DNA of 64,000 nt from JAWWPY01 sp963822825 (GTDB taxonomy: Bacteria; Actinomycetota; Actinomycetes; Streptosporangiales; Streptosporangiaceae). This document shows, one piece after another, positions 46,005-55,386 of this stretch. The translations under genes were made by a program, and so were the position numbers. Location: contig CAWGIW010000012.1 in assembly GCA_963822825.1 (NCBI GenBank), forward strand, positions 310,001-374,000, read 5' to 3'. The notes under the pieces were generated by a model. It was not told the DNA's origin, did no database searches, and worked only from the letters and a program-made list of their open reading frames with translations. Each line of letters starts with the position of its first letter. Position 1 is the stretch's first letter.

Positions 46005-46835
46005 TCAGCTCGCGGAGGCTGATGGCGAGGCTGATGGTGAGGGCGATGAACTGCTGGCCGGGGGCCCGATGACGATGAGCCGGGCATCCTTGGCGCCCGA
46101 GTTCACCGGTCCGCCCACCCAGACCGTCTGCCCCGGTGCCAGCGCGGACTCGGCCGTCCTGGCGCCCTTCTCGCGGACCACCGTGCTGCTCACCAAGGCC
46201 CAGGTCCAGGTCGTGCCGTCAGAAGCACGCACCACGATGTTGCTGCCGCTGGTCACGGTCTCGATCGTGCCGCGCTCGTAGGCCAGGGTGCTGAACCCGG
46301 TCTTGGTCTTGAACGTGAACTGGCCATCGACACCGCCGAGCAGGCGGGCGACGCGAAGCCGGGCGCCGCAGCGGGTGGCGATAAATGCCGCCGCGCGGGG
46401 GTGCCCGGCGGCCTTGGCGGTGGCGGCGGCCAGGGCGCAGCGTTGGGCGGGCGCAGTGGCAGTCGCCGAAGGCGAGGAGGTCGCGGCGCCGGTGGCCGTC
46501 GGCGAGTCGGCCGAACTCAGGGTCGCGTTCAGCGCCGCCGCCTGCCCGGTCGGGCCGGCCGCCACATAGCTGGAGTTGCCCGACAGGGTCAGGCCGGCGA
46601 TGACGCCGCAGCCGGCCAGGATCGCCGCGACTGCGATCCCGATGGTCCAGTGCCGGGCCTGGCGCCGGTCTCGTGCGAAGTGCTCACCGGCGCCGGGCGG
46701 CGGCTGCGCCCAGTGACCATGACTGGGACCGTAAGGGTCCTGGTTCCCGGCCGCGGGTGAGTTCATGGCCCAGAACTGCTCGGTGGGCTGGTGGTCTTGC
46801 GGGTCCCCGCTCGGGGGCGGGTAATTGCTGTTCAT
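46005..46835 (-). CDS. Membrane-anchored extracytoplasmic protein (DUF5666-like)
   Basis: A 276-residue protein. A cytoplasmic N-terminus of about 60 residues is rich in Pro/Gln/Gly. One membrane helix follows (WTIGIAVAAILAGCGVIAGL). A Ser/Thr/Ala linker leads to an extracellular beta-rich domain (GQFTFKTKTGFSTLAYERG, then SNIVVRASDGTTWTWALVS and ALAPGQTVWVGG). This resembles DUF5666-type OB-like domains, and the protein ends in a Ser/Pro-rich tail. Function unknown. It lies upstream of the two-component operon on the same strand with a strong hairpin between, so it may be its sensor partner or target. Confidence 0.65.
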   Translation of the reverse strand: MNSNYPPPSGDPQDHQPTEQFWAMNSPAAGNQDPYGPSHGHWAQPPPGAGEHFARDRRQARHWTIGIAVAAILAGCGVIAGLTLSGNSSYVAAGPTGQAAALNATLSSADSPTATGAATSSPSATATAPAQRCALAAATAKAAGHPRAAAFIATRCGARLRVARLLGGVDGQFTFKTKTGFSTLAYERGTIETVTSGSNIVVRASDGTTWTWALVSSTVVREKGARTAESALAPGQTVWVGGPVNSGAKDARLIVIGPPASSSSPSPSASPSASAS

Positions 46836-46949
46836 GATCTGAGGCTGCCCGGGCTGCCTGAGACATCGGGCGGCTGAATCTGGGATTTTCCTGAGATATG
46901 TCCCCGGATCTGCCTGCGGCCGGTGCCAGGCGCGCGCCGCACCGCCGGG

Positions 46950-48680
46950 CTACATGCGGTCGGGCACCGGGACGCCGAGCAGCGAGAGGCCCGTCGTCAG
47001 GACGCCGAGAGCCAGGGCGGACAGCGCGAGCCTGCTGCCGCGGACCGAGTCCGTAGGGGCCTGCAGCACCGGGCATTGCTCGTAGAACGTGGTGAACGCG
47101 CTGGCCACCTCGAACAGGAAGGCCGCCAGTACGTGCGGCTCCGCGCCTGCCGCGGCCTGGTCCAGGACGGACCCGAATCCCAGCATGGCCAGCGCCAGCG
47201 CCCGTTCGGCATCCTGGCCGGGCTCGATCGGCCCACCAGACTCGCCGGGTTCCAGCCCGGCTCTGCGGAAGATGGAGCGTATCCGCGCGGTCGCGTACTG
47301 CAAATAGGGTCCGGTGTTCCCGTTGAGGGCCAGCATCCGGTCGAAGTCAAAGGCGTAGCTGGAATCCCTGGCCACCGACAGGTCGCCGTATTTGAGCGCG
47401 CCGATGCCCACGGCCTCGGCGATCTCGTCCCGCTGCACTGGGTCGTCGTATCGGTCCGCGATGACCTTGGCCGCGCGCTCAACCGCGTCGTCGATCAGCG
47501 TGATCAGCCTGACCTGCTCGCCCGTGCGCGTCTTCAGCCGCTTCCCGTCCGGGCCGGTCACCAGGCCAATGGCCGCATGCTCGGCGCTGGCCGGGCTGAC
47601 CAGCCACCCGGCCTGCCGTGCGGCCGCGAACACCATCTGCAGGTGCTGCGACTGCTCCGAGCCGACAACGTAGATGATGCGCCGCGCGTGCAGGCCGACG
47701 AGACGGTACCTGATCGCGGCCATGTCGGTCGTGTCGTAGCCGTACCCGCCATCGCTCTTGCGCAGAATCAGTGGCAGCGGTCGGCCGTCCCGTCCGGTGA
47801 AGCCGGGCGGGAAGACGCACAGTGCGCCGTCGCTCAGCACCGCGATCCCGGCTGCTTCCAGCTCAGCGCAGACATCGGCCAGCATCGGATTGTAGAAGCT
47901 CTCCGGCGCCATGTCGGCGTCGGTCAGCGTGATCCCGAGCCGCCGGTAAATCGTGTGGTAGTACTGCTTGGAATCATCGACCAGTACCTGCCACAGCCGG
48001 AGCGTCTCCGCGTCCCCGCCCTGCAAGGCGACGACCCGGCGGCGGGCGCGCTCGGCAAAGGCCGGGTCGGCGTCAAACTTGGCCCGGGCGGCCTGGTAGA
48101 ACGTGGTGATCTCGCCCGCTGAGAGCTGCTCGCGGGTGACTTCCTCACCGATATCGAGCAGGTGCTCGATGAGCATCCCGAACGGGGTGCCCCAGTCACC
48201 GAGATGCGCGGCCCGGATCACCGTGTGGCCGAGGTGCTCGAGGATCCGGACGACCGCGTCGCCCACCACCGTCGCGCGCAAATGGCCGACGTGCAGCTCT
48301 TTGGCGACGTTCGGACCGGAGTAGTCGACGACCATCTTCTGCTCCGGGATGGCCTCGGGGACGCCGAGGCGCGGGTCGTGCAGCTGCTCGGTGGCCTGGG
48401 CGGCGATCCAGTCGCTGCTCAGGGTGATGTTGATGAAGCCGGGCCCGCTGACCTCGGGCGGCCCGGCGACGCCGGTCAGGTCGAGGTGATGGGCGAGTTT
48501 CGCGGCCACCTCGCGCGGCGGCAGGCCGATCCGCTTAGCTAGGGGAAGGGCCACGTTCGCCTGGTAGTCAGCGAACTGGGACGGCCGGATGAGCGGGTCA
48601 GCGTCGGCGTACTCGGTGCCGAACGCCGCGCCGAGCGCATCCTTCACCCGCTGTGCGAGAACGTCCCGGGGATCGGCCAT
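46950..48680 (-). CDS. argS: Arginyl-tRNA synthetase
   Basis: A 576-residue class I aminoacyl-tRNA synthetase charging tRNA-Arg. The N-terminal Add1 domain is followed by the HIGH-type motif ELHVGHLRATVVGD. GDWGTPFGMLIEHL and FDFDRMLALNGNTGPYLQYA are strongly diagnostic, and the C-terminus is the DALR anticodon-binding domain ending in VPVPDRM. Many ArgRS lack a canonical KMSKS, as here (GKRLKTRTGEQV). ATG start. Length is normal. Confidence 0.96.
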   Translation of the reverse strand: MADPRDVLAQRVKDALGAAFGTEYADADPLIRPSQFADYQANVALPLAKRIGLPPREVAAKLAHHLDLTGVAGPPEVSGPGFINITLSSDWIAAQATEQLHDPRLGVPEAIPEQKMVVDYSGPNVAKELHVGHLRATVVGDAVVRILEHLGHTVIRAAHLGDWGTPFGMLIEHLLDIGEEVTREQLSAGEITTFYQAARAKFDADPAFAERARRRVVALQGGDAETLRLWQVLVDDSKQYYHTIYRRLGITLTDADMAPESFYNPMLADVCAELEAAGIAVLSDGALCVFPPGFTGRDGRPLPLILRKSDGGYGYDTTDMAAIRYRLVGLHARRIIYVVGSEQSQHLQMVFAAARQAGWLVSPASAEHAAIGLVTGPDGKRLKTRTGEQVRLITLIDDAVERAAKVIADRYDDPVQRDEIAEAVGIGALKYGDLSVARDSSYAFDFDRMLALNGNTGPYLQYATARIRSIFRRAGLEPGESGGPIEPGQDAERALALAMLGFGSVLDQAAAGAEPHVLAAFLFEVASAFTTFYEQCPVLQAPTDSVRGSRLALSALALGVLTTGLSLLGVPVPDRM

Positions 48681-48750
48681 GCGGTCAAGACTATCGACCG
48701 CGCGGGCGGTGGGCCGCCAGATATCGCGCCGGTGGCTGGCCGCGCGCTCT

Positions 48751-49818
48751 TCAGGTCCGGCGCAGGAAGTGAGCGCCCCGGCCCGGGCCGAGCCGCTCCC
48801 TGATCTTCTCGGTGATCTGGCCCCGCGCGAGATCGGCAGCCAGCAGGCACGCGGAGGTGACCCCCCGGGCGGTTGACCCGCCGTGCGCGATCACGACGGT
48901 CCCTTCCAGGCCGAGCAGGGCCGCTCCGCCGTAGTTCTCCGTGTCCATCCGCCCGGCCAGCTCGCGCAGCGCGCGGCGCTGCAGCAGCGCGCCGAGCCGC
49001 GCGGTCCGGGAACCTTCGAGGACGGTGCGTAGCTGCCCGGCGGCGAAACCGGCCGCGCCTTCGAGCGTCTTGAGCGCCACGTTGCCGGTGAAGCCGTCGG
49101 TTACGATCACGTCCACCTTGCCGGCCATCAGGTCAGAGCCTTCGACATTGCCGGCGAAGCGGATCGGCAGGGCGCCGTGCGGCGGCGGGGCGGCCAGCAG
49201 CTCGTGGGCGCGGCGGGTCAGCTTGTTGCCCTTCCCCGGCTCGGCGCCGATGGTGAGCAGGCCCACCCGCGGCTCGTCGATGCCGTGGGCGAGCTGCGCG
49301 TAGGCCACGCCGAGCTGGGCGAACTGGAGCAGCATCTCCGGTTTGGGATCCGCGATGGCGCCCGCGTCGACGAGAAAAGTCGGATTCGGGCGGGTGGGCA
49401 GCACAACGGTGAGGGCCGGCCGGATCAAGCCGGGCACCGAGCGCAGCCGCAGCCGTGCGGTCGCGACGATGCCGCCGGTGGAGCCGGCCGACACGACCGC
49501 TCCGGCCTGGCCTCTGTGGACCAGCTGGCAGGCGACGGCCACACTGGAGCGCGGGCGGCGCAGGCTGGCCAGCGCGCCCTCGTCCATGGCAATGGAGTCA
49601 TCGGCGGGGGCGATCCTGATGAGTCCGGGACGCACGCCGGCGGGCAGCATCGGGCGCAGCTGGCTGGGCGGCCCGGCCAGGATCACCGGAACCCCGTGCT
49701 GTGTCGCGGCGGCGACCGCACCCGCCACGATCTGCCCGGGTGCGTTGTCGCCGCCCATGGCGTCAACGGCGACGGCAGCCTGCTGTGCGCTACCGCCTGA
49801 GGGGACCTCGCCCTGCAC
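48751..49818 (-). CDS. plsX: Phosphate acyltransferase PlsX
   Basis: About 355 residues. PlsX converts acyl-ACP to acyl-phosphate for membrane phospholipid synthesis as a peripheral membrane enzyme. Family blocks are VAVDAMGGDNAPG, GAVVSAGSTGG, GLLTIGAEPGKGN, GNVEGSDLMAGKVDVIVTDG and FTGNVALKTLEG. The start is uncertain. GTG 49818 places the conserved AVDAMGGDN about 18 residues in, while the open frame continues to an ATG at 49929; neither has a clear Shine-Dalgarno. No rpmF or fab genes follow, so it stands alone. Confidence 0.9.
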   Translation of the reverse strand: MQGEVPSGGSAQQAAVAVDAMGGDNAPGQIVAGAVAAATQHGVPVILAGPPSQLRPMLPAGVRPGLIRIAPADDSIAMDEGALASLRRPRSSVAVACQLVHRGQAGAVVSAGSTGGIVATARLRLRSVPGLIRPALTVVLPTRPNPTFLVDAGAIADPKPEMLLQFAQLGVAYAQLAHGIDEPRVGLLTIGAEPGKGNKLTRRAHELLAAPPPHGALPIRFAGNVEGSDLMAGKVDVIVTDGFTGNVALKTLEGAAGFAAGQLRTVLEGSRTARLGALLQRRALRELAGRMDTENYGGAALLGLEGTVVIAHGGSTARGVTSACLLAADLARGQITEKIRERLGPGRGAHFLRRT

Positions 49819-49929
49819 CGGAGGGACCGGGCGCTCAGTCAGGGCGCTGCCGGCTGGGTGTGCCGGCAGGCGATCTGATCCAGGGGGAGGTTGGTGGACG
49901 CATGACCCGCATAGCGCCAAGCCTCTCAT

Positions 49930-50407
49930 TGCCTGGGCGGCCCAGGTGCGGCCGGCGTCAAGCGCGGGCCCGCAAATGCTGGGAGGCCGCGCGGTGCTAG
50001 CCGCCGGTATCGTGCTAATGTCCGCATGCCGCGTATAAGCCCTATTGTTCTGGGCTGATAACCGGTGCCTGGGTATCGATCGGTCCGTGGAGAGCCGGGG
50101 TGCGTCACGGGTACAACAATGCGGAGGATTTGCCTCGAGGGTCCTTTACGGGGCCATGCCGGACTGCTCGATGCCGTCATGTGCGGTATGGCATAGCGGG
50201 TTCGGCCACGGGGAAGAACGTCAGGGAACCGTCGATGTTACTTCAGCGTTTCTTAAGCGTGACCTTCTTGCATTGATTACGCGATGGCTTCCGTCCCGCT
50301 AGCCGCGTCTGATGGGGTACCCGCGGCGGGCGCATCTCTCCCGCCGGCCTGACCTGCTGCCGTCCCTGGCCATGCCGCCGAGGACGCGACCGACCGGAGG
50401 GAGATGC
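49930..50407. other. Long leader upstream of the aminomutase gene
   Basis: About 480 bp without a convincing gene. It contains AT-richer patches (for example near 50225-50290), a small AGCCC-N9-GGGCT hairpin at about 50038-50056, and GGAGGGAG just before the GTG at 50408. The hairpin could end transcription or belong to a structured 5' leader. No known riboswitch class is recognised. Confidence 0.4.
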
Positions 50408-51784
50408 GTGACTGCTATCCAACAGGGTGAGCCCGTGGCGCCGGCCGCGGGCCGCCGGTTCCGCGCCTACACGGTAAAGCACTTGGACGCACTGGTCGCA
50501 CAGGCCGGGCTGGGCGCCAGCGAGCGACTGGCCGTTCGGGCGGTCGCGACCGTGTTGCCTTTCCGGACCAACGCCTACGTGGTCGAGAACCTCATCGACT
50601 GGGATGCGGCCCCGGACGACCCGATCTATCGCCTCGTCTTCCCGCAGGCGGACATGTTGCCTCCGGCCGACGTTCAGCGGATCGCCCGTCTGCTCGCGCG
50701 GGACGCACCCGAGGCCGAGGTGAATGCCGCCGCGCACCAGATACGGAAGCGGCTGAACCCGCATCCCGCCGGGCAGCTCGCGCTGAACATCCCGGATCTG
50801 GGCGATGAACCGCTGCCCGGGGTTCAGCACAAGTACCCCGAGACCGTCCTGGTGTTCCCGAAGCAGGCGCAGACGTGCCACGCCTACTGCACGTACTGCT
50901 TCCGATGGGCCCAGTTCGTCGACGAGCCGGACCTGAAGATGGCGACCGCCGACACCGGCCGGATCGTCGAGTACCTGCGGAGTCACCGAGAGGTGACCAG
51001 TGTGCTGATCACGGGCGGGGATCCCATGATCATGGGCGCCGAGGTGCTGCGCCGTTATGTCGAGCCGCTGCTCGGCCAGGGGCTTGACCACATCGAGTCC
51101 GTACGGATCGGCAGCAAGTCACTCGCGTACTGGCCGCAGCGCCTCGTCACTGATCCTGACGCGGATGACACGCTGCGGTTGTTTGAGAAGGTCGTGGCGT
51201 CTGGCCGCAGCCTGGCCTTCATGGCTCACTTCTCCCACCCCCGCGAACTCGAGTCGCAGCTGGTCGCCGACGCAGTGCGGAGGATCCGGAGTACCGGGGC
51301 GGTCATCCGGACCCAGGCGCCGCTGATCCGGTCCATCAACGACAACCCCGCGACCTGGGCGGCCATGTGGCGTACCCAGGTGCGCATGGGGATGGTCCCG
51401 TATTACATGTTCGTGGAGCGGGACACCGGCCCGCAGGACTATTTCGCGGTGCCTCTCGCCTGCGGCTACGGGATCTTCCGTGAGGCGTACCGGAGTGTCT
51501 CGGGCCTGGGCCGGACGGTCCGGGGCCCCTCGATGTCAGCGACTCCAGGCAAGCTGTGTATCGACGGCATCACCGAGGTGGCTGGGGAGAAGGTGTTCGT
51601 CCTGCACATGATCCAGGCACGGGACCCCGACCTGGTCGGCAAGCCGTTCTTCGCCCGGTACGACCCGGACGCTACCTGGCTGTCCGACCTGGAGCCGGCC
51701 TTCGCCAGGCGGTTTCCCTTCGAACCCGACCCCGAGGAGCTGCCCGGGCTGTGGGCACCGCCGATGTTCCAGCCCGCCAGCTAG
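50408..51784 (+). CDS. KamA family radical SAM protein (lysine 2,3-aminomutase-like)
   Basis: A 458-residue radical SAM, PLP-dependent aminomutase. The iron-sulphur motif is CHAYCTYC (Cys157, 161 and 164), followed by VLITGGDPMIM and HFSHPREL. The PLP lysine region is SATPGKLCIDG. Lysine 2,3-aminomutase makes beta-lysine. Family members also act on other substrates or in natural-product pathways, and no ablB acetyltransferase or other partner is adjacent. GTG start with a strong GGAGGGAG. The gene converges on the MFS gene, overlapping by four bases at the stops. Confidence 0.85.
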   Translation: MTAIQQGEPVAPAAGRRFRAYTVKHLDALVAQAGLGASERLAVRAVATVLPFRTNAYVVENLIDWDAAPDDPIYRLVFPQADMLPPADVQRIARLLARDAPEAEVNAAAHQIRKRLNPHPAGQLALNIPDLGDEPLPGVQHKYPETVLVFPKQAQTCHAYCTYCFRWAQFVDEPDLKMATADTGRIVEYLRSHREVTSVLITGGDPMIMGAEVLRRYVEPLLGQGLDHIESVRIGSKSLAYWPQRLVTDPDADDTLRLFEKVVASGRSLAFMAHFSHPRELESQLVADAVRRIRSTGAVIRTQAPLIRSINDNPATWAAMWRTQVRMGMVPYYMFVERDTGPQDYFAVPLACGYGIFREAYRSVSGLGRTVRGPSMSATPGKLCIDGITEVAGEKVFVLHMIQARDPDLVGKPFFARYDPDATWLSDLEPAFARRFPFEPDPEELPGLWAPPMFQPAS

Positions 51785-53409
51785 GCCCGCTGCGCTTCGG
51801 CCGCCACCTCAGGCGGCGCGGGCTCCTGCGGCCGGCTGTCCGACCTGATGGCCAGGCAGCTCAGGGCGCCCACCGCCAGCAAGACGACCGGCAGCACCAT
51901 GGTCCAGCGCATGGCCTCCACGTATCCGAAGGTGAAGATGGCGTGACCGATTCTGGTCACCTCCGCGACCAGTTGCGCGGGCAGCCCGGGCGGCAGCTTG
52001 ACACCGCCGTTCTGGCCTGCCCCGACCGAGATGCCCGCACTGGCTGAGCTGTGGATCGCGGCGATGAACGGGCCGCGCACCTGGGCCGGCAGTCCAGCGG
52101 TTCGCGTGGCGGCCTGGCTCGTGAGGGAGGACACCAGCCGGTTCTGCAGCAGCGCGCCGACCGCGGCGGTGCCGATCACCAGGCCGACCTGGCGGACCGT
52201 GTTCAGCACGCCGGACGCGGCGCCCGCCATCCGCGGATCGATGTTTCGCATGGCCGTCGTGACCATGGGGGCGAATGTGCAGCCCATGCCGAATCCGGCC
52301 ACGATCAAGGCGGGCAGGAAGTCATACCACGTGGAACTGGGCTGCGCGATCAGCGCGGTCCAGCCCATCCCGGCCCCGAACAAGGTCAGCCCGGTCATCA
52401 GGATGTACTTGCCACCGATCTTGTCGGTCATCCGGCCCGCCACCGGGGCGACGAACATCGACAGGACCGAGGCAGGCGCCATCGTGAGGCCCGCCTTCAG
52501 CGCCGAGAAGCCGAGGACCGACTGCAGGTAGATGGTGAACGGCAGGAAGATCCCCATCATGCCGATGGACAGCACCCCGGACACCCAGTTCACCACGGTG
52601 TAGTTCCGGTCACGGAACAGCGCGAACGGCACCAGCGGCTCCTTGTCCTGGGTCAGCCGCTGGAGCAACAGGAAGGCCATGAGCAGGACCACCCCGGCGC
52701 CGAGCACGAGCGGGATGCTGATGAACGAGGTGATGGTGCCCCAGTTGTACTTCTGCCCCTCGACCAGGCCGTAGCAGATGGCCAGCAGGGCCGCGCTGGC
52801 CAGCAGGACGCCGGGAATGTCGATCCGGTGCCTTCGCCCGAGCCGCAGGTCCGGGATGATGGCAAAGGTCGCCGTCAGCGCGATCACGCCGAACGGCAGG
52901 TTGACAAAGAAGATCCACCGCCAGTCGAACGCGGTCACCAGCAGCCCGCCCAGGGTCGGCCCGGCGATGGTCGCCACCCCCGCTACCGCGCCCCAGACAC
53001 CGAACGCTGCCCCTCGCCGCTCAGGCGGGAAGGTATTGGTGATGATCATCAGCGTCTGCGGCATGAGCATCGCGGCGCCGAGGCCCTGGACGGCACGGAA
53101 CCCGATCAGCCAGCCGGGGCTCGGGGACAGGCCGCACGCGGCCGAGGCCACCGTGAACAGCGCGATGCCCGAGGCGAACATTATCCGCGGCCCGAACAGG
53201 TCGCCGAGGCGGCCCGCCGTGATGACCAGCACCGCGAGCACCAGGGCATACGCGTTGATCACCCACAGGGCGTCGTCGAGCGACGCGTGCAGCCTCGTGA
53301 TGATGTTGGGGATCGCGATGTTCACGATCGTCAGGTCGAGCAGGGTCATGAAGAACCCGAGCGAGACGACAATGAGCACCGCCCAGGGGTTCCCCCGCAA
53401 ACTCTTCAC
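51781..53409 (-). CDS. DHA2 (EmrB/QacA) family MFS drug exporter
   Basis: A 542-residue proton antiporter with 14 predicted membrane helices. LLDLTIVNIAIPNI opens helix 1. Motif A is GRLGDLFGPRIMF, and GPTLGGLL is motif C-like, typical of multidrug and antibiotic exporters. The GTG at 53409 has AAGGAG nine bases upstream; the longer in-frame extension is rejected. No TetR regulator is adjacent. It is divergent from the SDR gene across about 240 bp. Confidence 0.92.
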   Translation of the reverse strand: MKSLRGNPWAVLIVVSLGFFMTLLDLTIVNIAIPNIITRLHASLDDALWVINAYALVLAVLVITAGRLGDLFGPRIMFASGIALFTVASAACGLSPSPGWLIGFRAVQGLGAAMLMPQTLMIITNTFPPERRGAAFGVWGAVAGVATIAGPTLGGLLVTAFDWRWIFFVNLPFGVIALTATFAIIPDLRLGRRHRIDIPGVLLASAALLAICYGLVEGQKYNWGTITSFISIPLVLGAGVVLLMAFLLLQRLTQDKEPLVPFALFRDRNYTVVNWVSGVLSIGMMGIFLPFTIYLQSVLGFSALKAGLTMAPASVLSMFVAPVAGRMTDKIGGKYILMTGLTLFGAGMGWTALIAQPSSTWYDFLPALIVAGFGMGCTFAPMVTTAMRNIDPRMAGAASGVLNTVRQVGLVIGTAAVGALLQNRLVSSLTSQAATRTAGLPAQVRGPFIAAIHSSASAGISVGAGQNGGVKLPPGLPAQLVAEVTRIGHAIFTFGYVEAMRWTMVLPVVLLAVGALSCLAIRSDSRPQEPAPPEVAAEAQRA

Positions 53410-53652
53410 CAAGATCTCCTTGCCATCCGGCAGGTGACTCGCGCGCCGGGAGCGCGTGTGCGACGTACGCCCTGCGAAGGGGCGCCCACCACTTCCGATG
53501 CTAGACGCGCCCACCGACAAAATGTCAGGGCCCCCGATCCGGAACGGCCCAGCACGGCGCGCGGCCAGCCGGGCCGGCGCCGCCCGCGGCCGACGCAAGC
53601 GAATCAGAACCCCGTTCGGTTAGCGTCTCCGGGCGCGAAGTATGCTCCCGCC
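53410..53652. other. Divergent promoter region (MFS/SDR)
   Basis: About 240 bp between divergent genes. It contains AT-richer words (CGACAAAATGTCAG) near 53512-53527, where GACA-AAA-TGTC forms a small palindrome that could be an operator. No gene is seen. Confidence 0.35.
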
Positions 53653-54426
53653 ATGAGACTGAACGGAACCGCAGCGATCATTTCCGGCGGGGCGAGCGGC
53701 CTCGGCGAGGCGGTAGCCCGCGCGCTCGGCGCCGCGGGTGCGACGGTCGTCGTCGCCGACCTGAATGAGGAACTGGGAAAGACGGTCGCCGCCGAGTCGG
53801 GCGGCCTGTTCGTGAAGACCGACGTGTCAGACGAGGGATCGGTGGCCGCAGCGGTGCGGGCTGCCGCCGCCCAGGATGCGCCGCTGCGCACGGTGGTGAA
53901 CTGCGCCGGCATCGGCTGGGCGGCCCGCACCGTGGGCCGCGACGGGTCCCCGCACGACCTGGCGTCCTTCCGCAAGGTTATCGACATCAACTTGATCGGG
54001 ACGTTCAACCTGATGCGCATCGGGGCCGCGGCCATCGCCCACACCGAGCCCGCCGACGCCGACGGCCAGCGCGGCGTCGTCATCAACACCGCGTCCATCG
54101 CCGGTATCGAGGGGCAGGTCGGGCAAATCGCCTACTCCGCATCCAAGGGCGGGATCATCGGCATGACCGTGCCGGCCGCCCGTGACCTGGCCGCCATCGG
54201 GGTCCGGGTCAACACCATCTGCCCGGGGATCATCGACACCCCCATCTACGGCACGGGACCCGCGAGTGAGGAGTTCAAGGCGAAGCTCGCGGCTCCCGTG
54301 GTTTTTCCGAAACGGATGGGCACGGCCGCCGAATTCGCGCACCTGGCCCTGGCGCTCATCGGGAACGACTACATGAACGCCGAGGTAATCCGGTTCGACG
54401 GCGGCATCAGGTTCCAGCCGAAGTAG
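53653..54426 (+). CDS. Short-chain dehydrogenase (3-hydroxyacyl-CoA dehydrogenase type II-like)
   Basis: A 257-residue classical SDR. The glycine motif is SGGASGLGEAV. NCAGIGWAARTVG matches the NNAG position. The catalytic residues are Ser in NTASIAG and Tyr-Lys in YSASKGG. VRVNTICPGIIDTPIYG and the NAEVIRFDGGIR ending resemble HSD10-type 3-hydroxyacyl-CoA dehydrogenases. ATG start. The next gene is an enoyl-CoA hydratase 48 bp downstream, so the pair likely performs two successive beta-oxidation-like steps. Confidence 0.88.
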   Translation: MRLNGTAAIISGGASGLGEAVARALGAAGATVVVADLNEELGKTVAAESGGLFVKTDVSDEGSVAAAVRAAAAQDAPLRTVVNCAGIGWAARTVGRDGSPHDLASFRKVIDINLIGTFNLMRIGAAAIAHTEPADADGQRGVVINTASIAGIEGQVGQIAYSASKGGIIGMTVPAARDLAAIGVRVNTICPGIIDTPIYGTGPASEEFKAKLAAPVVFPKRMGTAAEFAHLALALIGNDYMNAEVIRFDGGIRFQPK

Positions 54427-54474
54427 CCGCCTGACGGCGGCGGCACCCCAAAGCAACGCATGGAGGAGAAGCCT

Positions 54475-55239
54475 GTGTCGGAAGCGGTGCTGACTGAGGT
54501 CGGCGGCCCGGTGGCGGTGGTCACGATCAACCGGCTCTCGGCGCGCAATGCGGTCAACGAGGCGGTGGCCAGCGGAGTGGCCGCGGCCCTCGACGACCTC
54601 GACACGCGTACCGGCGTCCAGGTGATCGTGATAACCGGCGCGGGCGGCACGTTCTGCGCGGGGATGGATCTGAAGGGCTTCATGACCGGCGAGAACCCGC
54701 AGGCTGGCGGCCGGGGGTTCGGCGGTATCGTGACGCGGCCGCCGGCCAAGCCGGTCATCGCGGCGGTCGAAGGCTACGCGCTGGCCGGTGGTTTCGAAAT
54801 CGCTCTCGCCTGTGACCTGATCGTGGCTAGTGAGGAGGCGACGTTCGGGCTGCCTGAGGTCACCCGAGGCCTGGTCGCGGCGGCCGGCGGCCTGCTCCGG
54901 CTGCCCCGCCGGATCCCGTACCACCTGGCCATGGAGATCGCGCTGACCGGCGAGCGCTTTTCAGCCGCGCGCCTGCAGCAGGCTGGCTTGATCGCCCGGC
55001 TCGTCCCGCCCGGACAGGCGCTGGACCAGGCCCGGCAGCTTGCGTTCCGGATCGCGGGGAACGCGCCGCTGGCCTTGGAAGCGACCAAACGGATCGTGGT
55101 GGAGTCCGCCGATTGGCCGAGCGCGGAGGCGTTCGCCAGGCAGAATGAGATCGCGGCGCCGGTGTTTTCGTCCGCCGACGCCACGGAAGGAGCGGTCGCC
55201 TTCGCGGAGAAGCGGCCGCCCGTCTGGCGGGGCAAGTAA
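54475..55239 (+). CDS. Enoyl-CoA hydratase/isomerase (crotonase family)
   Basis: A 254-residue crotonase. Oxyanion-hole segments are GTFCAGMDLKGF and VEGYALAGGFEIALACD. The second catalytic glutamate is in FGLPEVTRGLVAAAGG; the first glutamate position is occupied by FEIAL. It hydrates 2-enoyl-CoA or isomerises. GTG 54475 is preferred over ATG 54460, because GGAGGAG (54462-54468) lies six bases before the GTG and overlaps the ATG. It forms an operon with the preceding SDR. Confidence 0.88.
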   Translation: MSEAVLTEVGGPVAVVTINRLSARNAVNEAVASGVAAALDDLDTRTGVQVIVITGAGGTFCAGMDLKGFMTGENPQAGGRGFGGIVTRPPAKPVIAAVEGYALAGGFEIALACDLIVASEEATFGLPEVTRGLVAAAGGLLRLPRRIPYHLAMEIALTGERFSAARLQQAGLIARLVPPGQALDQARQLAFRIAGNAPLALEATKRIVVESADWPSAEAFARQNEIAAPVFSSADATEGAVAFAEKRPPVWRGK

Positions 55240-55386
55240 CCCCCATCCAGCCCATCCCAGCCCATCTCAGCCCTGGCGGCCGGGTGCGGCCCGCCGACCA
55301 GCCAACGTCGGTTGCGGTCCCCCCGTAGGATCGATGCGCGGATGACATAGCTGCGCGGATGACACTGAACACCGTTGGGGACGTGG

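Noticed and set aside
52051..53652. Long N-terminal extension of the SDR gene across the MFS gene
   Set aside because: The extension is antisense to a well-defined transporter. The SDR glycine motif sits right after ATG 53653.
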